Below are positions 1-6,123 of a DNA stretch of 9,381 bases, piece after piece. How positions within the stretch are numbered: position 1 is the stretch's first letter; each line of letters opens with the position of its first letter. A model generated the notes under the pieces. It was given only the letters and a program-made list of their open reading frames with translations. It made no database searches and was not told the origin of the DNA. The DNA lies in the NCBI GenBank assembly GCA_041591635.1, contig JBFHRO010000128.1, positions 1 through 9,381 of the forward strand, in the 5' to 3' direction. The stretch is from JACKOD01 sp041591635 (GTDB taxonomy: Bacteria; Pseudomonadota; Gammaproteobacteria; Pseudomonadales; Oleiphilaceae). Made by a program: the position numbers and the translations under genes.

Positions 1-13
1 CGCTGTTAGCCAT
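1..13 (-). CDS. Start of a downstream gene (only four codons in window)
   Basis: On the minus strand an ATG at 13-11 opens the codons M-A-N-S before the window ends. It sits nine bases after the TAG stop of the flavoprotein gene. It is preceded by AGGAGGG, four bases from the ATG and partly overlapping that stop codon (TAGGAGGG). The tight spacing and strong Shine-Dalgarno site indicate a co-transcribed, probably translationally coupled partner of the flavoprotein. The product cannot be named from four residues. Confidence 0.6.
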
Positions 14-22
14 TGCGCCCTC

Positions 23-2173
23 CTATCCCCGTTTCCAGCTGTGATATTTCTCGAGCCATCTCATGGCCCACTGGGGCGCATGTGCACGTTTCCACTCCCC
101 GGCCACGTAGCGGTTCGACTCGGCCAGCGTGGGATAGGTGTGAATGGTGCCCAGAATCTTGTTCAGGCCCAGCCCCTGCTTCATCGCCAGCACAAATTCC
201 GCCAGCAGGTCACCGGCCTGAGCGCCGACAATGGTTACGCCAAGGATTTTGTCCTTGCCCGGCACCGTGAGTACTTTGACAAAGCCTTCGGCGCTGCCAT
301 CGGCGATTGCCCGGTCCAGATCATCAATGCCGTAGCGGGTAAGCTCGTAGGCAATGCCTTGAGCCTTGGCTTCTTGTTCATTGAGCCCGACACGGGCCAC
401 TTCAGGGTCAATAAAGGTGGCCCAGGGAATGACGGAGTAATCGGTTTTGAACTTTCGGAACTCGCCAAATAAAGCGTTGACCGAGGCGTACCATGCCTGG
501 TGCGCCGCCGTATGGGTAAACTGGAACGGCCCGGCCACATCGCCTGCGGCAAATATATTGGGGTACAGGGTTTCGAGGTAATCATTGGTGATGACAGTGC
601 GATCAGTGGCAATACCCAGTGCTTCGAGCCCGTAGTTCTGCAACCGCGCCACACGGCCAACGGCACAGATCACTACATCGTAGGCCAGCTCGAGTTCCTG
701 CCCTGCATGACGGACCACCAGCAATCGCTCGGCACCGCGCTGCTCAAAACGCACCGCTTCGTGCGAGGTCAGTACCTGAACGCCGCTTTTCTCCAGAGCT
801 TCCTGCGCAAATGCGCAGACCTCCGGATCTTCACGCATCATCAGGCGGGCATTGCGCTCCACCTGGATCACCTGCGCCCCAAGCCGGGCAAAACTCTGGG
901 CCAGCTCACAGCCAATGGGCCCGCCGCCCAGAATCAGCATGCGCCGGGGAATCTCTTCATACTGGGCCAGCGCGTCCCACAAGGTATCGCTCGTAAGGTA
1001 GCCGCTGGTTTCGATCCCCGGAATCGGCGGGACAAAGGGCGCCGCCCCGGCGGCGATGATAATGGCGCGCGCCGTCAGGCGCTGGCTGGCGCCGTCAGCA
1101 CCCTCGATTTCCACCGTCCAGGGGTCAACCAGGCGACCATAGCCTTGAATTACCTCGACGCCAAGGGAGGTGTAGCGCTCGACGCTGTCGTGCGGCTCTA
1201 CCGCCGCAATCACCTGATGCACCCGTGCCATCACCCGCTTGAAGCTGAACACCGGGGCAGTGGCCTGCAAGCCATAGTGCTCGGCCTCGCGCATTTGCTG
1301 TGCAATCTTGGCGCTCTTGATCAGCGCCTTGCTGGGCACGCAACCGTAATTCAGGCAATCGCCCCCCATTTTGTGCGCTTCGATCAAGGTTACCTTTGCC
1401 TTCACCGCCGCGGCGATGTAGGAACTCACCAGGCCAGCCGCCCCCGCCCCAATCACAATGAGATTGCGATCAAAGCGTGCGGGCCGGCTCCACCTGGCGT
1501 ACACCTTGCGTCGCTGCACCAGATCAATGATGCGTTTGGCAAGCAGCGGAAACACCCCCAGCAAAACAAAAGAAAGCACCAGCGCGGGCGAGAGGATGCC
1601 TTTCAGGCTTTCGAGCTGTGCCAGTTGGGTACCCGCATTCACGTAGACCAGGGTGCCGGCGAGCATGCCGACCTGGCTTACCCAGTAAAAGGTGACCGCA
1701 CGAATCGGGGTTAGGCCCATCAAGAGGTTGATCAGAAAAAACGGAAACAGGGGCACAAGACGCAGCGTGAACAGGTAGAAGGCCCCTTCGCGCTCGATTC
1801 CCTGGTTAATGGCCTTGAGCCGATCGCCAAAGCGGGCTTGTACGCTGTCACGCAGCATGAAACGCGCCACCAGAAACGCCAGGGTGGCGCCAATGCTGGA
1901 TGCAAAGGAGACAATCAAGGTACCCCACAGCAAGCCAAAAAACGCACCGGCCGCCAGCGTCATCACCGCCGCGCCGGGCAACGACAGAGCCGTGACCAGG
2001 ATGTACACCAGCAGGAAGCCGCCGCCCAGCCACAGGGGATGCTGCTGGCGCCATGTCTCAATGTGGGCCTGGCTGGTCTTGATGCTTTCCAGTGTCAGCA
2101 GTCTGTCGCCATCGAAGGCAAAAAAGGCCAGTACTGCCAACAGAATCAGCACCAGTAACGAAAGTTTTTTCAT
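23..2173 (-). CDS. TVP38/TMEM64 membrane domain fused to FAD-dependent pyridine nucleotide-disulfide oxidoreductase
   Basis: This 716-residue inner-membrane flavoprotein has two parts. Residues 1-220 hold an N-terminal helix (about 5-20) and a TVP38/TMEM64 (SNARE-associated/VTT) domain with hydrophobic segments near 50-67, 70-105, 133-152 and 160-210, including the family-like run PLFPFFLINLLMG. Residues 236-700 are a class I pyridine nucleotide-disulfide oxidoreductase. It has FAD-binding GAGAAG (242-247), redox-active CLNYGC (C273/C278), a second dinucleotide fold GGGPIG (416-421) ending in E439, which favours NADH over NADPH, FAD-contacting AAGDVAG near 542-548, and a C-terminal dimerisation domain. 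At the HxHPTxxE motif the usual catalytic histidine is a tyrosine (H678-T-Y680-P-T-x-x-E685). There is no C-terminal vicinal cysteine pair or MerA heavy-metal domain, so mercuric reductase is not supported. The substrate is unknown; membrane-linked electron transfer or thiol/metal redox work is inferred. The ATG is preceded by AAGGA at six bases. The architecture call is strong, the function is open. Confidence 0.9.
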   Translation of the reverse strand: MKKLSLLVLILLAVLAFFAFDGDRLLTLESIKTSQAHIETWRQQHPLWLGGGFLLVYILVTALSLPGAAVMTLAAGAFFGLLWGTLIVSFASSIGATLAFLVARFMLRDSVQARFGDRLKAINQGIEREGAFYLFTLRLVPLFPFFLINLLMGLTPIRAVTFYWVSQVGMLAGTLVYVNAGTQLAQLESLKGILSPALVLSFVLLGVFPLLAKRIIDLVQRRKVYARWSRPARFDRNLIVIGAGAAGLVSSYIAAAVKAKVTLIEAHKMGGDCLNYGCVPSKALIKSAKIAQQMREAEHYGLQATAPVFSFKRVMARVHQVIAAVEPHDSVERYTSLGVEVIQGYGRLVDPWTVEIEGADGASQRLTARAIIIAAGAAPFVPPIPGIETSGYLTSDTLWDALAQYEEIPRRMLILGGGPIGCELAQSFARLGAQVIQVERNARLMMREDPEVCAFAQEALEKSGVQVLTSHEAVRFEQRGAERLLVVRHAGQELELAYDVVICAVGRVARLQNYGLEALGIATDRTVITNDYLETLYPNIFAAGDVAGPFQFTHTAAHQAWYASVNALFGEFRKFKTDYSVIPWATFIDPEVARVGLNEQEAKAQGIAYELTRYGIDDLDRAIADGSAEGFVKVLTVPGKDKILGVTIVGAQAGDLLAEFVLAMKQGLGLNKILGTIHTYPTLAESNRYVAGEWKRAHAPQWAMRWLEKYHSWKRG

Positions 2174-2214
2174 GAATAATCCTTAAGTCTTACGAGCATG
2201 AGATCCGTTCAACC

Positions 2215-2245
2215 CAGGATCGTCAGGGCACGCCCTATGATCCTG
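2215..2245 (-). promoter_or_regulatory. Hairpin in the 5' leader of the flavoprotein gene
   Basis: CAGGATC (2215-2221) pairs with GATCCTG (2239-2245). Inside it AGGG (2225-2228) pairs with CCCT (2233-2236), separated by a small internal loop (GTC opposite AT) and a four-base loop. It lies 42-72 bases before the flavoprotein start codon. No T-run follows it on either strand, so it is a poor intrinsic terminator. A leader structure or a protein-binding palindrome fits better, but the role is not known. Confidence 0.4.
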
Positions 2246-2268
2246 ATAACAACGAGCCAAACAGGTGT

Positions 2269-2297
2269 TTTAACCTTGGTCGGTGAAGCGGTGTAAA
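2269..2297 (-). promoter_or_regulatory. Candidate sigma-70-type promoter for the flavoprotein gene
   Basis: On the minus strand TTTACA (2297-2292, one mismatch to TTGACA) is separated by 17 bases from GTTAAA (2274-2269), a weak -10 match. Transcription would start near 2262, giving a leader of about 90 bases that contains the hairpin at 2215-2245. The -35 overlaps the inverted repeat TGTAA-N4-TTACA (2292-2305), a possible operator. The -10 is poor, so this is tentative. Confidence 0.3.
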
Positions 2298-2305
2298 TTC
2301 TTACA
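2292..2305. promoter_or_regulatory. Inverted repeat TGTAA-N4-TTACA, possible operator
   Basis: TGTAA (2292-2296) and TTACA (2301-2305) form a perfect 5-bp inverted repeat with a four-base spacer, 119-132 bases before the flavoprotein start. It overlaps the candidate -35 element, a typical place for a repressor or activator site. Read on the minus strand, TGTAAG followed after 17 bases by CGACCA also loosely resembles an ECF-type promoter. The two readings compete and neither is proven. Confidence 0.3.
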
Positions 2306-2353
2306 TGTCTTTGGGTGAGATGAAGGCATAAATGTCGGCTGCTTTTGCCATGC

Positions 2354-2560
2354 CTACTTGAGATCATCCCCGGGTGTTTTTTCATTTTGGCCGCGGGCAA
2401 AGGCCTGCATGAGCCGATGCAGCTTGCGGGTATTCTTTTCGAAATTGGCGCAGCCCCTGCACATGAGCAAATGCAGCCGCAGTTGCAGCCGCTCGCCCAG
2501 GCTCAGACGACGCTCTTGCCCTTGCGACACCAGGCGAGTAATTTCATGACAGTTTTTCAT
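2354..2560 (-). CDS. Small zinc-binding anti-sigma factor (zf-HC2/ZAS type)
   Basis: This 68-residue protein carries C4 and the motif H30-x3-C34-x2-C37, the zinc-binding pattern of ZAS anti-sigma factors. Such proteins hold an ECF sigma factor inactive and release it when metal or oxidant disturbs the zinc-thiolate site. There is no hydrophobic segment, so it is predicted to be soluble in the cytoplasm, unlike membrane-anchored relatives. Its ATG overlaps the TGA of the sigma gene (ATGA, 2557-2560), and GGAGG lies about ten bases upstream inside the sigma gene, so the pair is translationally coupled. A longer reading of the frame from 2764 exists, but the added residues are a shadow of the sigma gene. 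The pairing with the sigma factor upstream is strong evidence. The signal sensed is inferred only from the family. Confidence 0.85.
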   Translation of the reverse strand: MKNCHEITRLVSQGQERRLSLGERLQLRLHLLMCRGCANFEKNTRKLHRLMQAFARGQNEKTPGDDLK

Positions 2561-3192
2561 GCGTGATACTCCTCCCGGGGCTGATTCGGCTGAAACCACT
2601 TCAGTTCCAGACACTTTTGCAAACGCAACCGCGACCGGTGCAGCAACACATGCAGATTCGACAGCGACAAACCCAGCTCGGTACAGATCTCGCCCGAATC
2701 CAGCCCCAGGTATTCCCGCATCATAAAGGCACGCGATTGATTTGGCGGCAAGTGGTTGAGGCACACTTCAAAGACTTGCCAGAACTGCTGCTGGCGCGCA
2801 CTCTGCTCCGGATCACCCCAGTGCGAGGGGCGGTCATCCGGATTCCAGTGCCCCCGCGCATCGAACAGGCCATCAAGATCCTCCTCATCCTCATCGCTGC
2901 CCTGAAGGCTGCTGGCGGTAACCAGGCGTTGGCGCTTGCGCAAAATATCAGCAATCTTGTGGCGCAAGATGGCGAAAATCCAGGTTTTGAGGGCCGCTTT
3001 GCCTGCAAAGGCATGCGCATTCTTCATCGCCCCGATCATGGCCTCTTGCACCGCATCTTCAGCCAGGTGCGGATCATTGAGCTGGACACTGGCAAAGCGC
3101 AGCATATCGACACGAAAGGGCTCCAGTTCCAAAGACCAGCTAAAGGCGGCCACTGGTTCGTCTGCTGGGGGCAAGTCCTTGTGATCGATCAT
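2557..3192 (-). CDS. ECF-type RNA polymerase sigma-70 family factor
   Basis: This 211-residue sigma factor directs RNA polymerase to a dedicated promoter set. Region 2 covers about residues 24-92, with DPHLAEDAVQEAM-like and LKTWIFAILRHKIADILRKR segments (-10 recognition and core binding). An acidic linker (DEDEEDLD, 100-107) follows, then a GHWNPDD/WGDPEQ stretch and region 4 (about 138-196) with the helix-turn-helix GLDSGEICTELGLSLSNLHV that would read the -35 box. The WNP...WGDPEQ...FMMREYLGL pattern recalls the TIGR02943 sigma family, from memory and unverified. The chosen ATG at 3192 has AGGA five bases upstream. The in-frame ATG at 3210 and the far upstream one at 3288 lack a comparable site. 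It overlaps the zinc anti-sigma gene by four bases and is presumably controlled by it. Its target promoters cannot be read here. Confidence 0.88.
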   Translation of the reverse strand: MIDHKDLPPADEPVAAFSWSLELEPFRVDMLRFASVQLNDPHLAEDAVQEAMIGAMKNAHAFAGKAALKTWIFAILRHKIADILRKRQRLVTASSLQGSDEDEEDLDGLFDARGHWNPDDRPSHWGDPEQSARQQQFWQVFEVCLNHLPPNQSRAFMMREYLGLDSGEICTELGLSLSNLHVLLHRSRLRLQKCLELKWFQPNQPREEYHA

Positions 3193-3199
3193 GGTGATC
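3187..3199 (-). promoter_or_regulatory. Inverted repeat over the sigma-factor start codon
   Basis: GATCA (3187-3191) and TGATC (3195-3199) form a perfect 5-bp inverted repeat with a three-base loop. In the sigma mRNA one arm contains part of the AGGA Shine-Dalgarno site and the other contains most of the start codon, so a weak hairpin could limit initiation. With only 5 bp it may be chance. Confidence 0.2.
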
Positions 3200-3258
3200 C
3201 TGTTCTCCATGGGTGACGTAAAACAGCGACTTTTGTCATTTTTTGAACCGACAGCTCC

Positions 3259-3264
3259 ATTGTA
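3259..3264 (-). promoter_or_regulatory. Possible -10 element (TACAAT) ahead of the sigma gene
   Basis: The minus strand reads TACAAT at 3264-3259, a five-of-six match to TATAAT, about 65 bases before the chosen sigma start codon. The region 16-18 bases upstream has no good -35 hexamer. ECF genes are often also self-activated, and I cannot identify such a site. Weak support. Confidence 0.2.
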
Positions 3265-3345
3265 GCCGCCAATACTCATCAGAAGCACGCAAAAGCAGGC
3301 TAACTTAACGAAACCAAAGGCAATAAACCCATAAACAGGAGGTTA

Positions 3346-3432
3346 ATGCTTTTATTGACTAGAATGAACAGGAAAACGACCGTTTCTGTCTCACCCCAAG
3401 GCGTTGATCTTGAAGATGGTGCAGACCAGTGA
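3346..3432 (+). CDS. Possible 28-codon small ORF (leader peptide?) upstream of the cyclic di-GMP gene
   Basis: A perfect AGGAGG (3337-3342) lies three bases before an ATG at 3346. The frame runs 28 codons (begins MLLLTRMNRK, ends LEDGADQ) to a TGA at 3430-3432. It is in the same frame as the GGDEF/EAL gene, whose ATG follows 45 bases later and has no clear Shine-Dalgarno site. It could be a leader peptide that helps load ribosomes, a small protein, or a remnant of a longer reading frame. It resembles no family I know. The strong site is the only positive evidence, and the spacing to the ATG is short. Confidence 0.3.
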   Translation: MLLLTRMNRKTTVSVSPQGVDLEDGADQ

Positions 3433-3465
3433 TGCCACCCGCTTCTGTTATGCCACCCACTTCTG
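3432..3465 (+). repeat. Two-copy direct repeat, period 18 bp
   Basis: ATGCCACCCGCTTCTG (3432-3447) recurs as ATGCCACCCACTTCTG (3450-3465), 15 of 16 bases identical. It fills most of the space between the small ORF stop and the GGDEF/EAL start. The period is a multiple of three, and in the frame of both flanking ORFs each copy reads CHPLL. It may be a duplicated regulator site or a small tandem duplication. Confidence 0.6.
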
Positions 3466-3477
3466 GATGCTGTCTTA

Positions 3478-6111
3478 ATGCATGGTTTATGTTTACGGGT
3501 GCTACCCATCACACTGATGATCCTTCTGCTTGGCATCAACGCCTCGGTTTTTGCGCAGGACGTCAAGGTGGGGCTTTATCAAAACCCGCCCAAGCTCTTT
3601 CTCGATGAACATAATCTGCCTCGCGGTATTTTGATCGATCTGCTCAACGAGGTCGCGGCACGCGAGCACTGGAGCCTTCTCTATGTGCCTTGCCACTGGC
3701 AGGAATGTCTCGACAAGCTGGCAGAGGGCAGCCTTGACCTCCTGCCCGATGTCGCCTACACCCAGGCCCGCGATAAAACCTTGGATTTCAACCAGGTACC
3801 GGCACTTTACAGCTGGTCGCTGGTGTATGCCCGCCCCGGCACGGCGATCTCACTAATAACCGATTTGCATGACAAACGCATTGCGGTGCTGCGGGGCAGC
3901 GTTCAGGCCGAAACCTTCCGCCGCCTGCAGGACAGCTTTGGGTTTCAGTCACAGCTGGTCGAATTGGAGTCGCTCGATGCAGTGTTTGAGGCCGTTGCTA
4001 ATGAAGAAGCCGATGGCGGTATCGGCAACAACTACTTTGGCCAATACAACGCACAGCGCTACCAATTGATCGAAACGCCGGTGGTGTTTGGCTCCATCCA
4101 GCTCTTTTATGCCAGCGCCCAAGGGCAACACAACGAGCTCCTGAAGGCGATCGACAAGTATCTGGCCGTCTGGCACCGGGACTCGGACTCACCCTATGCC
4201 CTCATTCTGGACAAATGGCAGACTCGCACAGAGCTCAACGCACTCACACCATTGATCTGGAAAGCCTTGGCAGCGCTGCTGGCGTTACTGGTTTTTAGCA
4301 TCGCTATGGTATTGCTGTTGCGCTGGCGCGTTTCTGTCCGCACCCGGGAATTGTCCTCCTCCCTGGCAGCGCTGAGAGCAACCGAAACGCAGTTTCGGGC
4401 GCTGTTCGAGCAGGCTAACGATGCTATTTTTATCCTTGATGCCCTGGTAGTAATAGATTGCAACCGGCGTGCCGAGGCGATGTATCAAAAATCCCGGGCC
4501 GAGCTTATTGGATCATCCCCCCTTTTGGGTGAGTCACCGGAAAACTCCGGCGGGCTGCGCCCCCACCCCTTTCTCGAAGAGCAGGTTGAGCGTGCACTGC
4601 GGGGCGTGGCGGTGAACTTCCAGTGGCGCAGCCGGATCGGCGAACAAAACACACTGGATCTGGATTTTTCGCTCAGCCGGGTAGCGCTTGCCGAACACAC
4701 CTATGTGCAAGCCATTGTGCGCGATATCACCGATGTCAAAGCCTATCAGCGGCAACTTGAGCACATCGCCCACTATGATCCCCTCACGGGGCTACCTAAC
4801 CGGTTGCTGCGCACTGATCGACTCAATCAGGCTATCTCCCGCTGCCACCGTCTTCAGCAGCACGTTGCCGTCGCATTTCTGGATCTGGATGGTTTTAAAG
4901 CAATCAACGATCACCACGGCCATGACGTTGGCGATGCCCTGTTGGTGCAACTTGCGAAACGGTTACAAAGCGCGCTGCGCGAAGGCGATACTCTGGCACG
5001 GGTTGGAGGCGATGAGTTCGTCGCGCTGATCGTTGACCTGCCACAGCCGCGGGATTGCTTGCCTGTTATTGAGCGCTTACTCGAAACGGCACAGAAGCCC
5101 ACTCACGTAGCTGAGCAAAAGAGTCCCCATAAGCTTGAGGCCAACGAATCAGATATTCACCTGCAACTTTCGGTCAGCATTGGCGTAGCCTTTTATCCGG
5201 AAGACGGCAATGAACCCGATACCTTGATTCGCCGTGCCGATCAGGCTATGTACCAAGCCAAGCAGGCCGGGCGCAATCGCTATGTGTTTTTTGACACGGC
5301 ACAAGATGCGCGGATTCAGGCGCATCACCATCAGCTGGCGCGACTGGCAACGGCGCTGGCCAACGAGGAGTTCGTGCTCTTCTATCAACCCAAAGTCAAC
5401 ATGGCTCAAAAAACGGTTATTGGTGCCGAGGCACTTATTCGCTGGCAGCACCCGGATAAAGGCCTGTTACCGCCGGCCGCCTTTCTTCCGGCACTGGAGA
5501 ATCAGGCACTGAGTCTGGAGATTGGCAACTGGGTGATAAAAACCGCGCTGCGGCAAATGCATGCCTGGCAAACACAAGGGTTAAATCTTGCGCTGAGCAT
5601 CAATATCGGCGCCGACCAGCTACAGTCACAGGGCTTTGCTGCCCATTTGGCTGATCTGCTGGCACTGTTTCCTCAGGTGGCGCCAGCATGGCTGGAGCTT
5701 GAAATGCTGGAAACCAGTGCTGTAAGCGATATGAGCCTGGTCAGCAAGGTAATGCATACGTGCCACCAGCTTGGTATACGTTTCGCACTGGATGACTTCG
5801 GTACCGGTTATTCCTCCCTGTCTTATCTGCGCCGCTTACCCGTGCATACCCTGAAGATTGATCAGAGCTTTGTGCGCGACATGCTGGATGACCCGGCCGA
5901 CCTGGCCATTGTCAAAGACATCGTTGGGCTGGCGCGGGCCTTTGGCCGCGAAGTTATCGCTGAAGGGGTTGAAACCCGGGCCCATGGCGAGCAACTGCTT
6001 GCCCTGGGGTGCGAACTGGCCCAAGGCTATGGCATTGCCCGCCCCATGCCGGCGCACCAGATTCCCGCCTGGGTGGCACGCTGGAATGATCAGCCTTTCT
6101 GGGAAGCCTGA
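3478..6111 (+). CDS. SBP_bac_3-PAS-GGDEF-EAL membrane sensor for cyclic di-GMP turnover
   Basis: This 877-residue inner-membrane protein has a signal peptide with likely cleavage VFA|QD after residue 26. A periplasmic SBP_bac_3-type ligand-binding domain follows (about 28-250; C72 and C77 could form a disulfide), then a membrane helix (about 260-281), a PAS domain (about 306-420), GGDEF (about 430-598) and EAL (about 615-865). The cyclase keeps GGDEF (510-514) and the inhibitory I-site RxxD (R501-D504). The phosphodiesterase keeps E651-A-L, N709, E742, D772-D773 in DDFGTGYSS, K793 and E829. Both activities are therefore possible: GTP to cyclic di-GMP and its hydrolysis to pGpG. An insert of about 18 residues near 542-560 lengthens the GGDEF domain. 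The ligand is unknown; amino acids are common for this fold. The ATG at 3478 is the first start codon after an in-frame TGA at 3430, but no clear Shine-Dalgarno site precedes it. A link to matrix control is inferred from the PEP-CTERM neighbours. Confidence 0.95.
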   Translation: MHGLCLRVLPITLMILLLGINASVFAQDVKVGLYQNPPKLFLDEHNLPRGILIDLLNEVAAREHWSLLYVPCHWQECLDKLAEGSLDLLPDVAYTQARDKTLDFNQVPALYSWSLVYARPGTAISLITDLHDKRIAVLRGSVQAETFRRLQDSFGFQSQLVELESLDAVFEAVANEEADGGIGNNYFGQYNAQRYQLIETPVVFGSIQLFYASAQGQHNELLKAIDKYLAVWHRDSDSPYALILDKWQTRTELNALTPLIWKALAALLALLVFSIAMVLLLRWRVSVRTRELSSSLAALRATETQFRALFEQANDAIFILDALVVIDCNRRAEAMYQKSRAELIGSSPLLGESPENSGGLRPHPFLEEQVERALRGVAVNFQWRSRIGEQNTLDLDFSLSRVALAEHTYVQAIVRDITDVKAYQRQLEHIAHYDPLTGLPNRLLRTDRLNQAISRCHRLQQHVAVAFLDLDGFKAINDHHGHDVGDALLVQLAKRLQSALREGDTLARVGGDEFVALIVDLPQPRDCLPVIERLLETAQKPTHVAEQKSPHKLEANESDIHLQLSVSIGVAFYPEDGNEPDTLIRRADQAMYQAKQAGRNRYVFFDTAQDARIQAHHHQLARLATALANEEFVLFYQPKVNMAQKTVIGAEALIRWQHPDKGLLPPAAFLPALENQALSLEIGNWVIKTALRQMHAWQTQGLNLALSINIGADQLQSQGFAAHLADLLALFPQVAPAWLELEMLETSAVSDMSLVSKVMHTCHQLGIRFALDDFGTGYSSLSYLRRLPVHTLKIDQSFVRDMLDDPADLAIVKDIVGLARAFGREVIAEGVETRAHGEQLLALGCELAQGYGIARPMPAHQIPAWVARWNDQPFWEA

Positions 6112-6123
6112 AACGGGCTCAGG
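6107..6123. repeat. Inverted repeat joining the two convergent stop codons
   Basis: CCTGA (6107-6111) and TCAGG (6119-6123) form a 5-bp inverted repeat around a seven-base loop. It extends by two more pairs if one G is bulged. The TGA stop of each convergent gene lies in one arm, and the genes are separated by only seven bases. No T-run follows, so it is at best a weak or Rho-assisted end point. Confidence 0.35.

Noticed and set aside
500..1714. Plus-strand open frame of 404 codons
   Set aside because: It is antisense to the flavoprotein gene, whose motifs are all readable on the minus strand. Its translation shows no recognisable domain; long shadow frames are common at this GC content.
23..2173. 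Mercuric reductase (merA)
   Set aside because: The redox CxxxxC is shared by the whole enzyme class. The N-terminal metal-binding domain and the C-terminal cysteine pair of MerA are absent, and no mer genes are nearby.
2215..2245. Intrinsic terminator of the sigma/anti-sigma transcript
   Set aside because: The hairpin is good but no T-run follows on the minus strand, and the position fits a leader of the next gene better.
2563..3216. Plus-strand open frame of 217 codons opposite the sigma gene
   Set aside because: The minus strand carries an unmistakable sigma factor, and the plus frame has no good ribosome site or domain.
3193..3288. Longer sigma factor starting at 3288 or 3210
   Set aside because: Neither start has a convincing ribosome site, and the added residues look non-conserved. 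The ATG at 3192 has AGGA at good spacing.
3355..3360. TTGACT as a -35 box for the cyclic di-GMP gene
   Set aside because: No acceptable -10 lies 16-18 bases downstream.
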